From Gottfriedia luciferensis (GTDB taxonomy: Bacteria; Bacillota; Bacilli; Bacillales; Bacillaceae_G), in NCBI RefSeq assembly GCF_001712755.1, contig NZ_MDKC01000005.1, forward strand, positions 84,842 to 148,841: a DNA stretch of 64,000 nucleotides. Direction: 5' to 3'. The translations under genes and the position numbers were made by a program. Under the pieces are notes generated by a model, which was not told where the DNA came from, did not search any database, and saw only the letters and a list, made by a program, of their open reading frames with translations. Within the stretch, counting starts at the first letter, position 1; every line of letters starts with the position of its first letter. Below are positions 45,971 to 54,291 of the stretch, in pieces.

Positions 45971-45985
45971 TGGAACCGCTTTCTA
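45971..45985 (+). promoter_or_regulatory. Candidate cre (CcpA) site upstream of kdgT
   Basis: TGGAACCGCTTTCTA fits TGNAANCGNNNNCN, with the last core base off consensus. It lies 71 bp before the kdgT start, as expected for catabolite repression of a sugar-acid transporter. A second, weaker TGAAAATACTTTTCA is at 45906. Confidence 0.55.
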
Positions 45986-46055
45986 CAATTATTTGAGCGA
46001 TTGGTAAAACAATGGATTCATTCGAGATGATAAAACTATTTTAGGAGGGTTAAAA

Positions 46056-47024
46056 ATGCAAATTCCAATTAAGAAAACGCTTGATAAAATTCCAGGTGGT
46101 CTGATGGTTGTTCCACTTTTTTTAGGAGTATTAACGAATACCTTTTTCCCACAATTTTTACAAATTGGAAGTTTTACAACGGCATTATTTAGTAAAGAAG
46201 CATCGTCTACCATTTTGGCGTGTTTTATGTTTTTAATTGGTTCACAAATTAATTTCAAATTAGCACCAAAGGCATTAAAAAAAGGTGCAATATTATTAAC
46301 AGGAAAATTTATAGTGGGTGCAGGTATCGGTATAACTGTAGCAATACTTTTTGGGCCTGCCGGAATATTAGGATTATCACCATTAGCGATCCTAGCAGCA
46401 TTATTAAATGCAAATGGCGGATTATATGCATCTCTTGCTTCATCATATGGAGACGAAACCGATGTAGGCGCATATGCTTTATTTTCTTTAAAAGATGGTC
46501 CATTTTTTACATTAGTTGCATTAGGTGCATCTGGTCTTGCCACAATCCCTTTTCAAACACTTATAGGAGTATTAATTCCAATCGTAATAGGAATGATCTT
46601 AGGAAATATTGATTCTGATATGAGAAAGTTCCTTGGAAGCAGTAAATTATTATTAATCCCATTCTTCTCATTCCCATTAGGTGCAGGAATGAATCTTTCA
46701 ACTATTATAAAAGCTGGAGGTCCTGGGATATTACTAGGATTAATAGCTGCATTCACTGGAATTGGAGCTTATGTACTATTAAAGTTATTTAAAGAAAATC
46801 CGATCGTTGGTTTAGCAACAGGGTCAACTGCAGGGAATGCTGTAGCTACACCAGCTGTTGTTGCAGCAGCAGATCCAACCTTAGCTGCCATAGCACCAGG
46901 AGCTACTGCGCAAGTTGCAGCAGCATGTGTAATATCAGCAATAGTATGCCCTATTATTGTTAATTATGTATTTAAAATGTCCGAAAAGAAAAAAGCTAAC
47001 AAATCAATTGCAAGAGCATCATGA
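46056..47024 (+). CDS. kdgT: 2-keto-3-deoxygluconate permease
   Basis: A 322-residue proton symporter for KDG, an intermediate of pectin and hexuronate breakdown. The N-terminal MQIPIKKTLDKIPGGLMVVP and the internal ALLNANGGLYASLASSYGDE and ATGSTAGNAVATPAVVAAAD are typical of KdgT. About ten helices. No kdgK, kdgA or uxu genes are nearby, so here the transporter stands alone. Ribosome site TTAGGAGGG. Confidence 0.9.
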   Translation: MQIPIKKTLDKIPGGLMVVPLFLGVLTNTFFPQFLQIGSFTTALFSKEASSTILACFMFLIGSQINFKLAPKALKKGAILLTGKFIVGAGIGITVAILFGPAGILGLSPLAILAALLNANGGLYASLASSYGDETDVGAYALFSLKDGPFFTLVALGASGLATIPFQTLIGVLIPIVIGMILGNIDSDMRKFLGSSKLLLIPFFSFPLGAGMNLSTIIKAGGPGILLGLIAAFTGIGAYVLLKLFKENPIVGLATGSTAGNAVATPAVVAAADPTLAAIAPGATAQVAAACVISAIVCPIIVNYVFKMSEKKKANKSIARAS

Positions 47025-47101
47025 CAATAAAGTAAAAATTTACTGTAATCCTGGCCATCATGCTTCCGGAGCTTTTAAGCCAAATTGAAAAAGAAACAAA
47101 G

Positions 47102-47138
47102 AAAAAGCAGTCAGCCGTTTCACTTTCTGCTTTTTTTA
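47102..47138 (+). terminator. Terminator after kdgT
   Basis: AAAAAGCAG (47102-47110) pairs with CTGCTTTTT (47127 on), followed by more T. Confidence 0.8.
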
Positions 47139-47249
47139 GTTACAAAAAAGGGTTTTTAGTTAAAGAAATAGTAGGATAAGGAAAATTTTATTAACATGGT
47201 TTCGGTATTGTCTAAAATAGCTAATTTAAGATAGAAGGAAGGAAACACC

Positions 47250-48959
47250 ATGAATGTACTTGAGAGTGTACCCGAGAATGTTATTATAACTACAATAAAA
47301 GGAAAAGAAGTTCTCTCAAATCCTTTTTTGAATAAAGGAACAGCTTTTACGAAAGAGGAAAGGGAAGAACTTGGGCTTGAAGGTCTGTTACCTCCACAAG
47401 TAATAACCCTTGATGAACAAGTTAATAGGGTTTATGAACAATATTCGATGCGGACGACCAATCTATTCAAAAACGGGCTGCTTTATGATTTATATAACCG
47501 TAATGTTGTCTTGTTTTACCGCCTTTTGAAAGAACACCTGGCAGAAATGCTCCCAATCATCTACACTCCTACTGTCGGCGATGCAATCCAGTCATACTCC
47601 CATAGATACCGACGGTCAGATGGCTTATATCTTTCAATCGATAATCCTGAGGGGATTGAAAAGGCATTTTATAATCTTGGAAAACCAAAAAATGGTGTTG
47701 ATTTAATTGTCGTGACCGACTCTGAAAGCATTCTTGGTATTGGGGACCAAGGGATAGGCGGTATTAATATAGCGATTGGTAAACTTGCCGTGTACACGGC
47801 TGCAGCAGGTATTGATCCAAACCGTGTTCTACCAATCGTGTTGGATGTTGGCACGAACAATCAGGCTTTGATTGCAGATCCTATGTATATCGGCAACAAA
47901 TTCGCACGTGTCCGAGGTAATCGTTATGATCAATTCATTGATTTATTCGTTCAGACTGCAAGGAAGTTCTTTCCAGAAGTTCTCATTCACTGGGAGGACC
48001 TTGGCAACGTGAATGCACGAAATATCTTGGACAAATATGGAGACAAAATCCTAACCTTCAACGATGACATTCAAGGGACAGGTGCTGTTACCCTTGCTGC
48101 TATTATGTCTGCTTTGAAAGTAACAGGAGAATCCTTGAAGGACCAGCGCATTGTTGTCTTTGGACCAGGAGCTGCTGGCATCGGTAACGCAGACCAAATG
48201 GCAGATGTCATGGTTCTAGAAGGATCGACCAGAGAAGAAGCCTTTGATCGTTTCTGGGCTGTAGACTATCGGGGTCTATTAACAGATGAAACACCAGATG
48301 TTCTGCACTTCCAGAAGCCTTATGCAAGAAAGGTGGATGAAGTTAAGGATTGGGATAAGAATGAGGAAGGGATCATTTCATTAATGGAAGTAGTTCAAAG
48401 GGTGAAACCAACAATCCTGATTGGTACTTCAGGACAAGCCGGCGCGTTCACTGAAGAAATTATTAAAGAAATGGCCAAGCACGTTGACCGACCTATCATC
48501 TTGCCTATGTCCAATCCGACTGCATTGACTGAAGCAGTGCCGGAAAACCTGATTAAGTGGACCGATGGTAAGGCTCTAATTGCAACAGGTAGCCCGTTTG
48601 CCAATGTAGAATACAAAGGTGTTTCCCATGAAATTGGACAGTCAAATAATGCATTTGTATTTCCTGGCCTAGGTTTGGGGGCGATTGTTGCAAAAGCTGA
48701 AGTGATCTCAAAAGGAATGTTTGCAGCTGCTGCTTATGCGGTTGCAAGTATGTCTGACACTAGTAAACCTGGAGCATCCCTGCTGCCATCTATTGAAAAG
48801 CTACATGAAGTCTCAAAATACGTAGCCATTGAAGTAGCCTATGCAGCTATACACGAAGGAATTGCAAGAGCAGATATTCAAGATGTTGAAAATGCGATTG
48901 AAGATGCTATGTGGAAAGCTGAGTATAAAGAAATTAAGAGTATAGCTTTAGAAGTATAG
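47250..48959 (+). CDS. NAD-dependent malic enzyme
   Basis: A 569-residue cytosolic enzyme that oxidatively decarboxylates malate to pyruvate. Motifs: [20 protein letters not shown], then [15 protein letters not shown] (catalytic Tyr region), [18 protein letters not shown] (malate/NAD loop), [41 protein letters not shown] (metal ligands) and [16 protein letters not shown] (NAD-binding). Length matches the large SfcA/MaeA type of B. subtilis YwkA. The MalK/MalR-type genes follow 270 bp downstream. In B. subtilis that system induces the malate genes including ywkA, so this is probably its target. Codon use is less A+T-rich than that of neighbours. Confidence 0.95.
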   Translation: MNVLESVPENVIITTIKGKEVLSNPFLNKGTAFTKEEREELGLEGLLPPQVITLDEQVNRVYEQYSMRTTNLFKNGLLYDLYNRNVVLFYRLLKEHLAEMLPIIYTPTVGDAIQSYSHRYRRSDGLYLSIDNPEGIEKAFYNLGKPKNGVDLIVVTDSESILGIGDQGIGGINIAIGKLAVYTAAAGIDPNRVLPIVLDVGTNNQALIADPMYIGNKFARVRGNRYDQFIDLFVQTARKFFPEVLIHWEDLGNVNARNILDKYGDKILTFNDDIQGTGAVTLAAIMSALKVTGESLKDQRIVVFGPGAAGIGNADQMADVMVLEGSTREEAFDRFWAVDYRGLLTDETPDVLHFQKPYARKVDEVKDWDKNEEGIISLMEVVQRVKPTILIGTSGQAGAFTEEIIKEMAKHVDRPIILPMSNPTALTEAVPENLIKWTDGKALIATGSPFANVEYKGVSHEIGQSNNAFVFPGLGLGAIVAKAEVISKGMFAAAAYAVASMSDTSKPGASLLPSIEKLHEVSKYVAIEVAYAAIHEGIARADIQDVENAIEDAMWKAEYKEIKSIALEV

Positions 48960-49022
48960 AAGTCAAGGGGATAGCAAATAAAGTTAGTCCTTATTAATAA
49001 TACAGAGCCTAAATATTGAAAA

Positions 49023-49070
49023 AAATAAAGATGGAGCAATTGTTTTATGTTGACGCCATCTTTATTTCTT
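49023..49070 (+). terminator. Terminator after malic enzyme
   Basis: AAATAAAGATGG (49023-49034) and CCATCTTTATTT (49056-49067), a perfect 12-bp stem. Confidence 0.85.
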
Positions 49071-49130
49071 TACCACCTTGCTTAACCAAATCGTGGCGGG
49101 TGAAATTTTACTAATAAGTTGATTTAATAT

Positions 49131-49169
49131 AGAGACTGCAAAGCTCTTCAAGAGAGCGTTGCGGTCTCT
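49131..49169 (+). other. Strong imperfect hairpin upstream of malK
   Basis: AGAGAC-GCAA-GCTCTT faces AAGAGaGC-TTGC-GTCTCT with single-base bulges. No long T-run follows, so it is a leader or weak terminator-like structure 60 bp before the start of the kinase. Confidence 0.5.
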
Positions 49170-49229
49170 TAGTATGTAATGGATAAACCTTATTCATACT
49201 ATAATTAAGCAGATAACCTGGAGGAGATT

Positions 49230-50831
49230 ATGAAAAAGGGCAGATATAGTTTACAAGCCATCATTATTATTTTTGTATGCCTTGTTGTCGCTTTGTCACT
49301 AGGTATAACCGATTTGCTAATCAGTAAGAGAATTACTTCCAGTGTGGAAGAGACACAGAAAGAAAAGGTACTCAATATTGCAAAAATCGTGTCTCTTAAC
49401 CCGCAAGTAATTGGGTCTCTTGAGGGGAAAACAAATTCGACAGAAATAGAAGCTTTTGCTAATCAAATAAAAGATTTAACGCATGTTAACTTTGTTGTTG
49501 TCATGGATATGAAAGGAATCCGGCTTTCCCATCCGGATCCCAGTGAAGTTGGAAAGAGATTTAGGGGAGGAGATGAAGGACCAGTCCTTCGAGGGAAAGA
49601 GTATGTATCTATCTCAAAGGGGATTCTCGGGCCCTCCATGCGGGCATTTACACCAATAATGAATTCAAATGGAAAACAAATCGGCGCTGTTGCGGTTGGG
49701 ATTTCTTTGGAAAACGTAACGAAGGCTGTACATAAAGGTCGGATGGGGATGATGATTGGGACAATAATCGGAATATTAATCGGGGTAACCGGTGCGGTGG
49801 GCTTAGCCAGGTTTATCAAAAAAATCTTATTGGGCCTCGAGCCGTTCGCTATAGCTAAGCTACTTGAAGAGCGGAGTTCCATGCTCCAGTCGGTGCGTGA
49901 GGGAATTATAGCCATTGACCAAGAAGGAAAAATTACCCTTGTAAACAGGGCTGCACAAAAGCTTTTTAAAAAAGCCGGCCTAAAAGGGAATCCAAAAGGA
50001 CTCAAAATAGAAGATTATTTACCTGAGACCCGCTTAACCCGTATTTTGCAGTCTGGAGAAACCGAGGTTGATCAGGAACAGGATCTGCATGGGGTTACTA
50101 TTTTGGTAAACAGGGTGCCAGTAGTGGTGGATAATCAACCGGTTGGAGCAATCGCTACATTCCGTGATAAAACGGAAGTTCAGTTATTGGCCGAACAGCT
50201 CACAGGGGTGCGTAATTATGCGGATGCCCTTCGTGCCCATGCCCATGAATTCATGAATAAGATGCATGTTATTCTTGGCCTAGTCCGTACCGAACAATAC
50301 GACACACTTGCGAACTATGTGAGTGAAACGGTTAACCATCGGGAAATGGAAATGGGTTTTGTAACAAAGAATGTCCTGGATCCGGTTCTAGCTGGATTTT
50401 TGATTGGCAAGCTAAGCTTTGCAAGAGAATCAGGTGCATCACTATCATTTGATTGCACAAACAAGATCCCCCAGCCTGTGAATCCGGAAATCACTCAAGA
50501 ACTCATAACGATTATTGGAAACCTTGTCGATAATGCAATGGAAGCGATCGCGAACAGTCCTGTCAAAAAAGTTGACTTAAAGCTTGACTACGCAGAGGAT
50601 ATTTTAACAATCGAGGTTAAGGATACAGGTATGGGAATGACAAAAGCAATACAAAATAAAATATTCGATAAAGGCTTCTCCACGAAAGGAGATAACCGTG
50701 GGGTCGGACTATATCTTTTAGCTCAGGGTATTGAAAGACTTGAAGGGGACCTAATCATTTCTTCTAAGCCGGGAAAGGGAACGAATTTTGCGGTTTATAT
50801 ACCTTATAAAGCAGAGGATGAAAAGGCATGA
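49230..50831 (+). CDS. malK: Sensor histidine kinase, MalK (CitA/DcuS family)
   Basis: A 533-residue membrane kinase. Two helices (about 8-30 and 172-192) enclose an extracytoplasmic PDC/Cache sensor with the family motif LSHPDPSEVGKRFRGGDEGP and IGAVAVGISLENV. A PAS domain lies at about 215-320 (REGIIAIDQEGKITLVNRAA). The H-box is ALRAHAHEFMNKMHVILGLV and the ATPase domain starts near 425 (IIGNLVDNAMEAI, KDTGMGM, RGVGLYLL). B. subtilis MalK (YufL) senses malate. It overlaps the response regulator by 4 bp. Ribosome site TGGAGGAG. Confidence 0.9.
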   Translation: MKKGRYSLQAIIIIFVCLVVALSLGITDLLISKRITSSVEETQKEKVLNIAKIVSLNPQVIGSLEGKTNSTEIEAFANQIKDLTHVNFVVVMDMKGIRLSHPDPSEVGKRFRGGDEGPVLRGKEYVSISKGILGPSMRAFTPIMNSNGKQIGAVAVGISLENVTKAVHKGRMGMMIGTIIGILIGVTGAVGLARFIKKILLGLEPFAIAKLLEERSSMLQSVREGIIAIDQEGKITLVNRAAQKLFKKAGLKGNPKGLKIEDYLPETRLTRILQSGETEVDQEQDLHGVTILVNRVPVVVDNQPVGAIATFRDKTEVQLLAEQLTGVRNYADALRAHAHEFMNKMHVILGLVRTEQYDTLANYVSETVNHREMEMGFVTKNVLDPVLAGFLIGKLSFARESGASLSFDCTNKIPQPVNPEITQELITIIGNLVDNAMEAIANSPVKKVDLKLDYAEDILTIEVKDTGMGMTKAIQNKIFDKGFSTKGDNRGVGLYLLAQGIERLEGDLIISSKPGKGTNFAVYIPYKAEDEKA

Positions 50832-51535
50832 TCAATGTAATGATTGTAGAAGACGACCCTATGGTGGCGGAAATCAATAAACAATACCTTTCTAAGATTG
50901 ATGGCTTCCGTTTAACTAAAATAGCCAATTCAGTCGATGATGCGATCCTTGTGCTTAGAAAGCAAGATATACACCTTATACTTCTGGATATTTTTATGCC
51001 GGGCAAACATGGGTTAGAGTTATTGACGTACCTCCGGAAAAATGAACTTGAAGTTGATGTAATTATTATTTCAGCAGCTTCTGATCTAGAGCGAATCAAA
51101 ACGGCATTAAGGTATGGGGTTGTCGATTATTTAATAAAGCCTTTTGAATTTGAAAGGTTCAATGCTGCTCTTGTTAGCTATCAGCAAAAGACCCGGTTTA
51201 CCGATAAACTGGAAACAGTCAGCCAACAAGAGCTCGATAATTATCTTTTACACAGGGATGAAACTACAATAATTGAAGAGCTGCCAAAAGGGTTAACTAA
51301 GGATACTTTAAAGCAAATATGGGAAGCAGTTCAGGAATTGAAGGAGGTGCCGTTTTCCACCGAAGAAGTGGCAAATGTTGTAGGCATTTCAAGGGTATCA
51401 GCGAGAAAGTATATGAACTTCTTAAAGGATTTAGGAATCCTTAATGTAAAGGTTATATATGGAACCATCGGAAGACCAGTTTACCAGCATGAATATAACC
51501 AAATTAACGAGTACTTAATAAAAAATTTTCTGTAA
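50828..51535 (+). CDS. malR: Response regulator MalR (CitB family)
   Basis: A 235-residue regulator. The receiver (1-120) has DD at 9-10 (IVEDDPMVAEIN), Asp54 (LLDIFMPGKHG) and Lys in YLIKPFEFERF. The output is the CitB-type helix-turn-helix at about 180-210 (FSTEEVANVVGISRVSARKY). ATG overlaps the kinase stop (ATGA), so translation is coupled. Expected to activate malate uptake and malic enzyme genes; a malate transporter is not in this window. Confidence 0.92.
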   Translation: MINVMIVEDDPMVAEINKQYLSKIDGFRLTKIANSVDDAILVLRKQDIHLILLDIFMPGKHGLELLTYLRKNELEVDVIIISAASDLERIKTALRYGVVDYLIKPFEFERFNAALVSYQQKTRFTDKLETVSQQELDNYLLHRDETTIIEELPKGLTKDTLKQIWEAVQELKEVPFSTEEVANVVGISRVSARKYMNFLKDLGILNVKVIYGTIGRPVYQHEYNQINEYLIKNFL

Positions 51536-51839
51536 GTGTTTATGACTGAATTAAGTGTAGAAGCCGGTGGTTGTTCTCGCTTATTAATAATTTACTTAAG
51601 AAATAGCAAATAGATTAAAATAGAAAATGGTAGCGTGGGTGCTTAAACCAACCCTACCATTTTACAGATTAACCATAATTTTAGCTACAATAGAGTTGTC
51701 TAAGCCATGAACGAGCCTATTTTTCTTACTAGCCAAATACATAAACATGTGGAAGAATCGAATTAACTAATAAAGAGCCCCGAAAAATCGAGGCTTTGAT
51801 AACAAACTGAAAAAATACTATTTTACATGATTTTTCTTA
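51536..51839. other. Convergent intergenic region with two terminators
   Basis: 51624-51663: AAAATGGTAG with CTACCATTTT, ends malR. 51775-51797: AGCC-CGA with TCG-GGCT, T-run on the minus strand, ends the YobU-like pair. Nothing else seen. Confidence 0.75.
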
Positions 51840-52316
51840 TTATTTTTTAACCACAGGTACCCAAAATTCGCCGTAGAAAGTGCCGTCGCCGTTATCTTTG
51901 CGATAAGTCGCGTTTGGACCACCAACGTACGCATAGTCAGTGACTTGGGTCAAGACTTCGCCAAAAGCACGGTATGTTAGCTGATCAAACAAAGTTTCCT
52001 TATCGCCATTTCCTGCGACCACGATGTATTCGCTCTCTGGGAATTCGATGATGCGTGTTGCATCAGACACTGATTTACCAGCTTCTACTGCAAAATAATT
52101 CCAAGGTTTTCCTTGATAAACTTCGTTGACTGACCATTCGCGATCGTCTTTTGCTGCGTCTTTGAGCTTATCAAAACGTCCGTCAGCCTTAAGAATACTC
52201 CAAAACTCAGCTTTTTCCTTTTGCATAGCTTGCATGTCTTGGAAATTCGACTGGATTGAAAAACCATAAGCGGTCAATGTGAACGATTTTTTATGTTCAA
52301 GTGTGTAATTTTCCAT
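51840..52316 (-). CDS. YobU-like effector-binding (GyrI-like) protein
   Basis: A 158-residue stand-alone effector-binding domain of the type found at the C-terminus of multidrug-sensing AraC regulators. Start chosen at ATG 52316 (AAAGGAG 7 nt before), which removes 15 open codons. Conserved features: FTLTAYGFSIQSN near the N-terminus and TYRKDNGDGTFYGEFWVPV at the end. It is paralogous to the gene just upstream (52374), with which it forms an operon of 57-bp spacing. Divergent from a YobV-type regulator, as B. subtilis yobU is from its neighbour. Confidence 0.8.
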   Translation of the reverse strand: MENYTLEHKKSFTLTAYGFSIQSNFQDMQAMQKEKAEFWSILKADGRFDKLKDAAKDDREWSVNEVYQGKPWNYFAVEAGKSVSDATRIIEFPESEYIVVAGNGDKETLFDQLTYRAFGEVLTQVTDYAYVGGPNATYRKDNGDGTFYGEFWVPVVKK

Positions 52317-52373
52317 GTGAGTACTCCTTTTTTTCAGATCTTGTTTTTTTAATTTTGACAAATTTAGCAGAGT

Positions 52374-52853
52374 TTAGACTTCTACTTTTTTTACACGAAG
52401 CCACATTTCGCCGTAGAATTCACCGTTTTCAGCTGATTTGACGAATGTTGAGTTACCAGGTCCAACGTATTTGTAGTCTGTGATTTCTTGCAACATGCCG
52501 CTGAAAACCTTGCCTGTGATTTCGTCAGCAAGGCGATTTTTGTCAGTGCTTGTGCCAGGCACGACGAGATAGTCTCCAGCAAGGAAGTCGAGGACGACCG
52601 CGCCTTCCACGTCGAACTCACCCATCACGCCAAATCCGCGCCAAGCCTTGTGTTCGATAGCATAGTTGATTTGATATTCTTGCCCGTCAGCAAGCGCGAG
52701 AAGTTCAGCTAGCTTGCCATTTTCAGTAATTTCGGCTTTTTTCGCTGCAGTTTTTGCAGCATTACCTGCCCAGTCATTGTAGTCTTCAAGCGAAACACCG
52801 AAAGCAGTCATTTTGTAGTTTTCTGTGATTGTTTTGATTGAGTATTTAGACAT
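52374..52853 (-). CDS. YobU-like effector-binding (GyrI-like) protein
   Basis: A 159-residue paralogue of the following gene: YKMTAFGVSLEDYNDWAG near the N-terminus, FDVEGAVVLDFLAGDYLVVP in the middle and STFVKSAENGEFYGEMWLRV at the end align with it. Ribosome site AAAGGAGAG. The divergent promoter shared with the WYL regulator at 53124 contains repeated TTGATAC/GTATCAAA sequences (52908-52925, 53095-53112), possible operators. G+C and codon choice are visibly higher than the backbone. Confidence 0.82.
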   Translation of the reverse strand: MSKYSIKTITENYKMTAFGVSLEDYNDWAGNAAKTAAKKAEITENGKLAELLALADGQEYQINYAIEHKAWRGFGVMGEFDVEGAVVLDFLAGDYLVVPGTSTDKNRLADEITGKVFSGMLQEITDYKYVGPGNSTFVKSAENGEFYGEMWLRVKKVEV

Positions 52854-53123
52854 TATATTCTCTCCTTTGTGGATTTATTTTTTACAAGATTGATTCTAAT
52901 AGCCAAATGTATCAAAAAATGATACTGTTTTTCGAAGATCAAATAAATAAAGTTTTACTAACTTTTCCCTTTACATATTTTTTTAGAGAGCTGATCAGCA
53001 CAAGCTGCTTTGCTGATTGAACTATTAAGTATTTTTGATTTTTGTTCATTTTACATTTTCAATAATTAATGTAAATCTGTTATTACTGTTATTTATTTGA
53101 TACATTTTTGATACAATAAAAAT

Positions 53124-54092
53124 ATGAAGAAAATAGAACGAGTAAACCTGATCATGCGTTACATAAATAATCGCGCACATTTTACGATTGCTGAAATTCA
53201 GCGAGAGTTCAAGATATCCCGCGCAACGGCGATCCGCGACATTAACGAGATTCAGTCTATGGGATTTCCACTGACGTCCGAGATTGGTCGTGGTGGTGGC
53301 TACTTTGTCATACAAAATCAGTATCTGCCCGCAACCCGCTTCACGGCAGAAGAGCTGAAGGCGATGTTTATCAGCTTTATCGCCTCGAAAAATTCGCAGC
53401 TGCCTTATCTGCAAAATCGCCGCTCAATCACTGAAAAACTCATCGGCATCGCGTCCCAAACCCAGCAAGACGAGTTGATCGAGCTGAATAATATTTTGCT
53501 TTTTGAAAATACAAATCCTGCCAATCCGAATCTTTTGGAGCTCGATGATGCTGCGCCTGAAGAGCTGAACCAATTGATTTCTCTTGCAGTACGGGATAAA
53601 CATTTACGCGTGACTTATGAGATGACTCCTGGCTGGCCGCAGTTGATGGACGTTTTTTTACTACACATTTTTAACTCGAACGCTCAGTGGCTGGTTGAGG
53701 TTTATGATTTTGATTCGGATGAGTTTCATTATTTACCTGTTGATATGCTGCGGGATTCGGCAATTTCTGAGAAGGAGATGAAATGGTCTGAGCAAGAGAT
53801 TTTAAACAAAAAACGGCTTTTTGCACGTGAGTCTAATCTTGTAGTAAAACTTGATACGACCGGTATTCAGCGCTTTAAACGTATGCACCCGCCGGGAATT
53901 GTTTTGTCATTAACTGGGATGTTTCAGTCGAGTGGGATTTTCAATGTACAGTTGGATGTAACCGATGTTGAGGCGCTAGAGTATTATGCGGATTGGCTTT
54001 TGTTTTTGGGGAAAGGGGTCGAGTTTGAGAGGATTCCTAATGAGCTGCGGGTGATTTTGGAAGAGCGTTTAGTCAATTTACGATTTCCTTGA
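53124..54092 (+). CDS. HTH-WYL transcriptional regulator, YobV type
   Basis: A 322-residue regulator. The N-terminal helix-turn-helix (residues 3-60) reads YINNRAHFTIAEIQREFKIS then RATAIRDINEIQSMGFPL, a DeoR-like winged helix. The WYL-type middle domain spans about 140-230 (LISLAVRDKHLRVTYEMTPG), and a C-terminal extension ends ILEERLVNLRF. Divergent from two effector-binding proteins, which probably feed a ligand signal to it; the pairing is known as yobU/yobV. The whole block (51.8-54.1 kb) has a composition unlike its flanks. Confidence 0.85.
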   Translation: MKKIERVNLIMRYINNRAHFTIAEIQREFKISRATAIRDINEIQSMGFPLTSEIGRGGGYFVIQNQYLPATRFTAEELKAMFISFIASKNSQLPYLQNRRSITEKLIGIASQTQQDELIELNNILLFENTNPANPNLLELDDAAPEELNQLISLAVRDKHLRVTYEMTPGWPQLMDVFLLHIFNSNAQWLVEVYDFDSDEFHYLPVDMLRDSAISEKEMKWSEQEILNKKRLFARESNLVVKLDTTGIQRFKRMHPPGIVLSLTGMFQSSGIFNVQLDVTDVEALEYYADWLLFLGKGVEFERIPNELRVILEERLVNLRFP

Positions 54093-54199
54093 GTTTTATC
54101 TTAGATATTTAAAATGGGAGTACGATATAAACTTTCATTCACTGTTGTGAATCTGAGGATTCATGGATGGCTAACGCATGCATATGTTACATAAAACTT

Positions 54200-54225
54200 G
54201 GGAGCTGATGATTAGCTCCCCGTTA
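54200..54225 (+). terminator. Terminator after the WYL regulator
   Basis: GGGAGCT (54200) and AGCTCCC (54214), 7-nt loop, then CGTTATTTTG. Confidence 0.75.
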
Positions 54226-54291
54226 TTTTGTGTAAATGAAAACCCTAAGCTAGGCAAAAACCTTAGATTGTATTACACCGATGATCAGTAA

